A stretch of 64,000 bases of DNA, taken from assembly GCF_022747945.1 (NCBI RefSeq), contig NZ_JALDST010000001.1, positions 5,828,001-5,892,000 of the forward strand, written 5' to 3'. The notes under the pieces are model-generated. The model worked only from the letters and a program-made list of their open reading frames with translations. It ran no database searches and was not told the origin of the DNA. Below, one piece after another: positions 62,085 through 64,000 of the stretch (positions are counted from its first letter, which is position 1; every line of letters begins with the position of its first letter). This stretch comes from Micromonospora sp. R77. GTDB lineage: Bacteria; Actinomycetota; Actinomycetes; Mycobacteriales; Micromonosporaceae. A program made the position numbers and the translations under genes.

Positions 62085-62741
62085 GTGGTGGACACGGCAG
62101 CGGTTCAGCAGGCACTGGCCAACCTGGCGACGCGGCTGGCAACCCCGGTGGACTTCATCAACATCCACCGCGCCAACAAGGACGAGGCGAAGCGGAATCC
62201 CCAGTACCGCAGCATGAGGTACGGCTCCTTCCTCCACGCATACGGGCCGTTCGAGATGTTCTTCAACGAGTTGATCGGCGCGCACGGAGGCCCCCGCCAG
62301 GGCACACCAGCGACCATGGACCGGATACGGGAGCGGATCGCCCAGCACCTGCAGATCCCGAACGTGACCCGCCAGTGGCAGGCCCGCGTGCGGACACAGT
62401 CCCTACCCGGCCGTGGCGGGCGGTGGCTCTGGACCACCATCCAGACCCGACAGCTGGGTGACTACCTCCGCGACGCCAAGGCGGTCCGCAACCGACTCGC
62501 CCACGGCGACGACCCCCACACTGCACCGAACACGTCCGGCACACCCTACGACCGCAAGGACGGCAGGACCTCCATCACGCTGATGTGGGTCGAGGGCTTC
62601 GTGCAGGCGACACAGGACTTGGCGACGATCACCGCGCTGGAACTGATCAACGACACCACGCTCATCCCCGACTGGCCGGTGCCACCGCGCACCGGCGTCA
62701 GCGCGAACCCGCCTCCGCCCCCGTACGCGCTCACGCGGTAG
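62085..62741 (+). CDS. HEPN-like protein (RiboL-PSP-HEPN type)
   Basis: 218 residues from GTG 62085 (or 62088). All-helical, with YLRDAKAVRNRLAHGDDP, the R-x4-6-H HEPN motif expected of metal-independent RNases, near residues 125-145, and a preceding FIN-IHRANKDEAKRNPQ region. The Pro-rich C-terminus is probably flexible. HEPN proteins often act as toxins or in anti-phage defence, but this one has no visible antitoxin or partner gene, so the function is open. Confidence 0.65.
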   Translation: MVDTAAVQQALANLATRLATPVDFINIHRANKDEAKRNPQYRSMRYGSFLHAYGPFEMFFNELIGAHGGPRQGTPATMDRIRERIAQHLQIPNVTRQWQARVRTQSLPGRGGRWLWTTIQTRQLGDYLRDAKAVRNRLAHGDDPHTAPNTSGTPYDRKDGRTSITLMWVEGFVQATQDLATITALELINDTTLIPDWPVPPRTGVSANPPPPPYALTR

Positions 62742-63205
62742 GAATCAGTACTCCCGGAGCCGGGCCTCGAGACGCGCGACGGCCGTCGCTCCGGCACGGC
62801 GACGGTTGGGAGGAGTCCGTGTCTACGGCGCCGAGGCCGAACGCGCCGGCGAGGGCGTCGAGCACGTCGGAACCTCAACCTCCCGATGGCTCACATCAGA
62901 GGAAACCCCTGCCAGTACCTGTGCGGGCTGGTGTCGGCATGGGGGGGTAACGGGCAAGAGCGGCCGGACCGGTACGGCAGGGGCGGGCGGCCGTCGGGGT
63001 CGCGGGACCGTGACGCGGAGACGCTGCGGCGGCGAACCTGCGGAACGTCGACGAGCGGCACTTGGAGGCTTCGCGATCGAGAGCGCCAACGCCAGCCTGG
63101 ACGGTCCGGAGCCGTTCAGCGTCGCCTGCTGCGGCACCGCGGACGTGCCGGATGCGAACCGGAGCACGCGGTGGTTGCGGCTCGTGCAGCGTGGGCCGCT
63201 GGGCT
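62742..63205. other. Spacer without supported genes
   Basis: 464 bp between the HEPN gene and a convergent peptidase gene. Several open frames are present, but none shows a family motif or coding-type composition. Confidence 0.5.
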
Positions 63206-64000
63206 TCAGCGGACCCCGCAGCGCCGTACGGTGAGCAGGGCGAGCGTCCGGATCACCGCCCTCAACTCGCCCAGGTCCACCTGCTCGCGGGGGGCGTGCG
63301 CGAAGCGGACGTCGCCCGGCCCGTAGTGCAGGGAGGGTATCCCGCCCGCGCTGTACAGCCGCAGGTCGCTGCCGTAGGGCGCGGCCGCGGCCGGGGGTGT
63401 GACGCCGGTGGTGTCGGCGACGGCCCTGGTGATCTCGTCGATCAGTGGATGGCCCGGGTTGAGGCGGCCGCTGGCGAACTGGCCGCCGGGCCAGGTGACG
63501 GTGGGTGGGTGGGTGCGTAGCCAGGGATGGTTGATGTCGTGGAGTGCCTGCTCGAAGGCCGCACGCGCGTCGGCGGGGTCCTCGTCCAGCCGCACCCCCA
63601 TCCGGCCCTGGGCGACCAGCAGGTCTGGCACGCTGCTGGGCCAGTCGCCGGCGCGTACGGTGCCGATCTCGATGGGGTAGGGCAGGGCATTGCCGGCGAA
63701 CAGGGCCGGCAGCGCGCTGTTGCGGCTGGCCTCCAGCTGCCGGATCGCCGCGAACACGGGCCAGAAGACCTCGACGGCGCTGACGCCCTCCTGCCGGGTG
63801 GCGCCGTGCGCGGCCCGGCCGGCGATCTCGATCTGGAAAGTCAGCGCGCCCGCGTTGGCGGTGATCACTGTGCCGTTGGTTGGCTCGGTGATCACCGCAG
63901 CCTTGCCGGTGTGGCCCCGGGCCAGGGTAGCGAAGGCGCCGAGGCCGCCGTCCTCCTCGCCAACCACACAGTGCACGGCCAGTGGGCGGGCAAGTCGCAC
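63206..64000 (-). CDS. M20/ArgE-DapE family peptidase, N-terminus outside window
   Basis: C-terminal 264 residues of a zinc-dependent amidohydrolase. VGEEDGGLGAFATLARG holds the catalytic Glu, TEPTNGTVITANAGALTFQIEIAGRAAHGA starts the dimerisation domain with its His, and GGIPSLHYGPGDVRFAHAPREQVDL carries the last zinc His. Family members deacylate amino acids (acetylornithine, succinyl-diaminopimelate) or cut dipeptides; the substrate cannot be told from this part. The gene runs off the window at its 5-prime end. Confidence 0.9.
   Translation of the reverse strand: MRLARPLAVHCVVGEEDGGLGAFATLARGHTGKAAVITEPTNGTVITANAGALTFQIEIAGRAAHGATRQEGVSAVEVFWPVFAAIRQLEASRNSALPALFAGNALPYPIEIGTVRAGDWPSSVPDLLVAQGRMGVRLDEDPADARAAFEQALHDINHPWLRTHPPTVTWPGGQFASGRLNPGHPLIDEITRAVADTTGVTPPAAAAPYGSDLRLYSAGGIPSLHYGPGDVRFAHAPREQVDLGELRAVIRTLALLTVRRCGVR

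Noticed and set aside
62806..63326. Plus-strand frames between the HEPN gene and the peptidase
   Set aside because: No family signal, and partly antisense to the M20 gene.

Overview
High-GC actinobacterial chromosome, most likely Micromonospora or a close relative in Micromonosporaceae. Grounds: GC-rich codon use with many GTG starts and 4-bp stop/start overlaps, actinobacterial gene families (Ter/TelA operon, GPP34 protein, LanM, NarL-type two-component pair) and actinomycete-type IS elements. No rRNA or CRISPR is present.

Layout. 1-9.3 kb: a secreted GH81 beta-1,3-glucanase (partial) behind twin LacI-type operators, a wall/membrane-anchored repeat protein, an Xaa-Pro aminopeptidase, a small secreted protein, a frameshifted Nudix gene, a membrane protein and a Tyr-phosphatase. 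6.7-18 kb: a compact biosynthetic cluster. An exporter and one ATP-grasp ligase diverge from a seven-gene operon (acylating aldehyde dehydrogenase, 4-hydroxy-2-oxovalerate-type aldolase, JmjC/cupin oxygenase, alpha-oxoamine synthase, CitE-like lyase, ornithine-cyclodeaminase-like reductase, second ATP-grasp ligase) with a MaoC dehydratase gene on the other strand near its end. The set resembles routes that make carbonylmethylene (keto-isostere) pseudopeptides, but with an extra aldolase/dehydrogenase pair and an oxygenase; this is the best candidate for an undescribed product.

19-31 kb: one long Ter stress operon with four TerD proteins, two TerA-like proteins, TerC, TelA, and a metabolite module of HpcH-type lyase, two different phosphoribosyltransferases and a HAD phosphatase. 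31-41.2 kb: PAP2-type phosphatase, two divergent LysR regulators, and a class II lanthipeptide cluster (precursor, LanM, peptidase-ABC exporter) with a PucR-type regulator.

41-56.5 kb: accessory region with hypothetical genes, two tandem tRNA-like genes with odd features, a lipoprotein, immunity-like orphans, duplicated segments, decayed genes, an attP-like array of 10-bp repeats, a second array beside a tRNA-Val 3-prime half, and three IS elements (IS5-, IS481- and IS701-like). 56.5-64 kb: GPP34 protein, ABC exporter, NarL-type sensor/regulator pair, a broken GDSL hydrolase gene, a HEPN-like protein and a partial M20 peptidase.

At least five genes show apparent frameshifts, some at C/G runs, so a few could be sequence errors rather than real decay.
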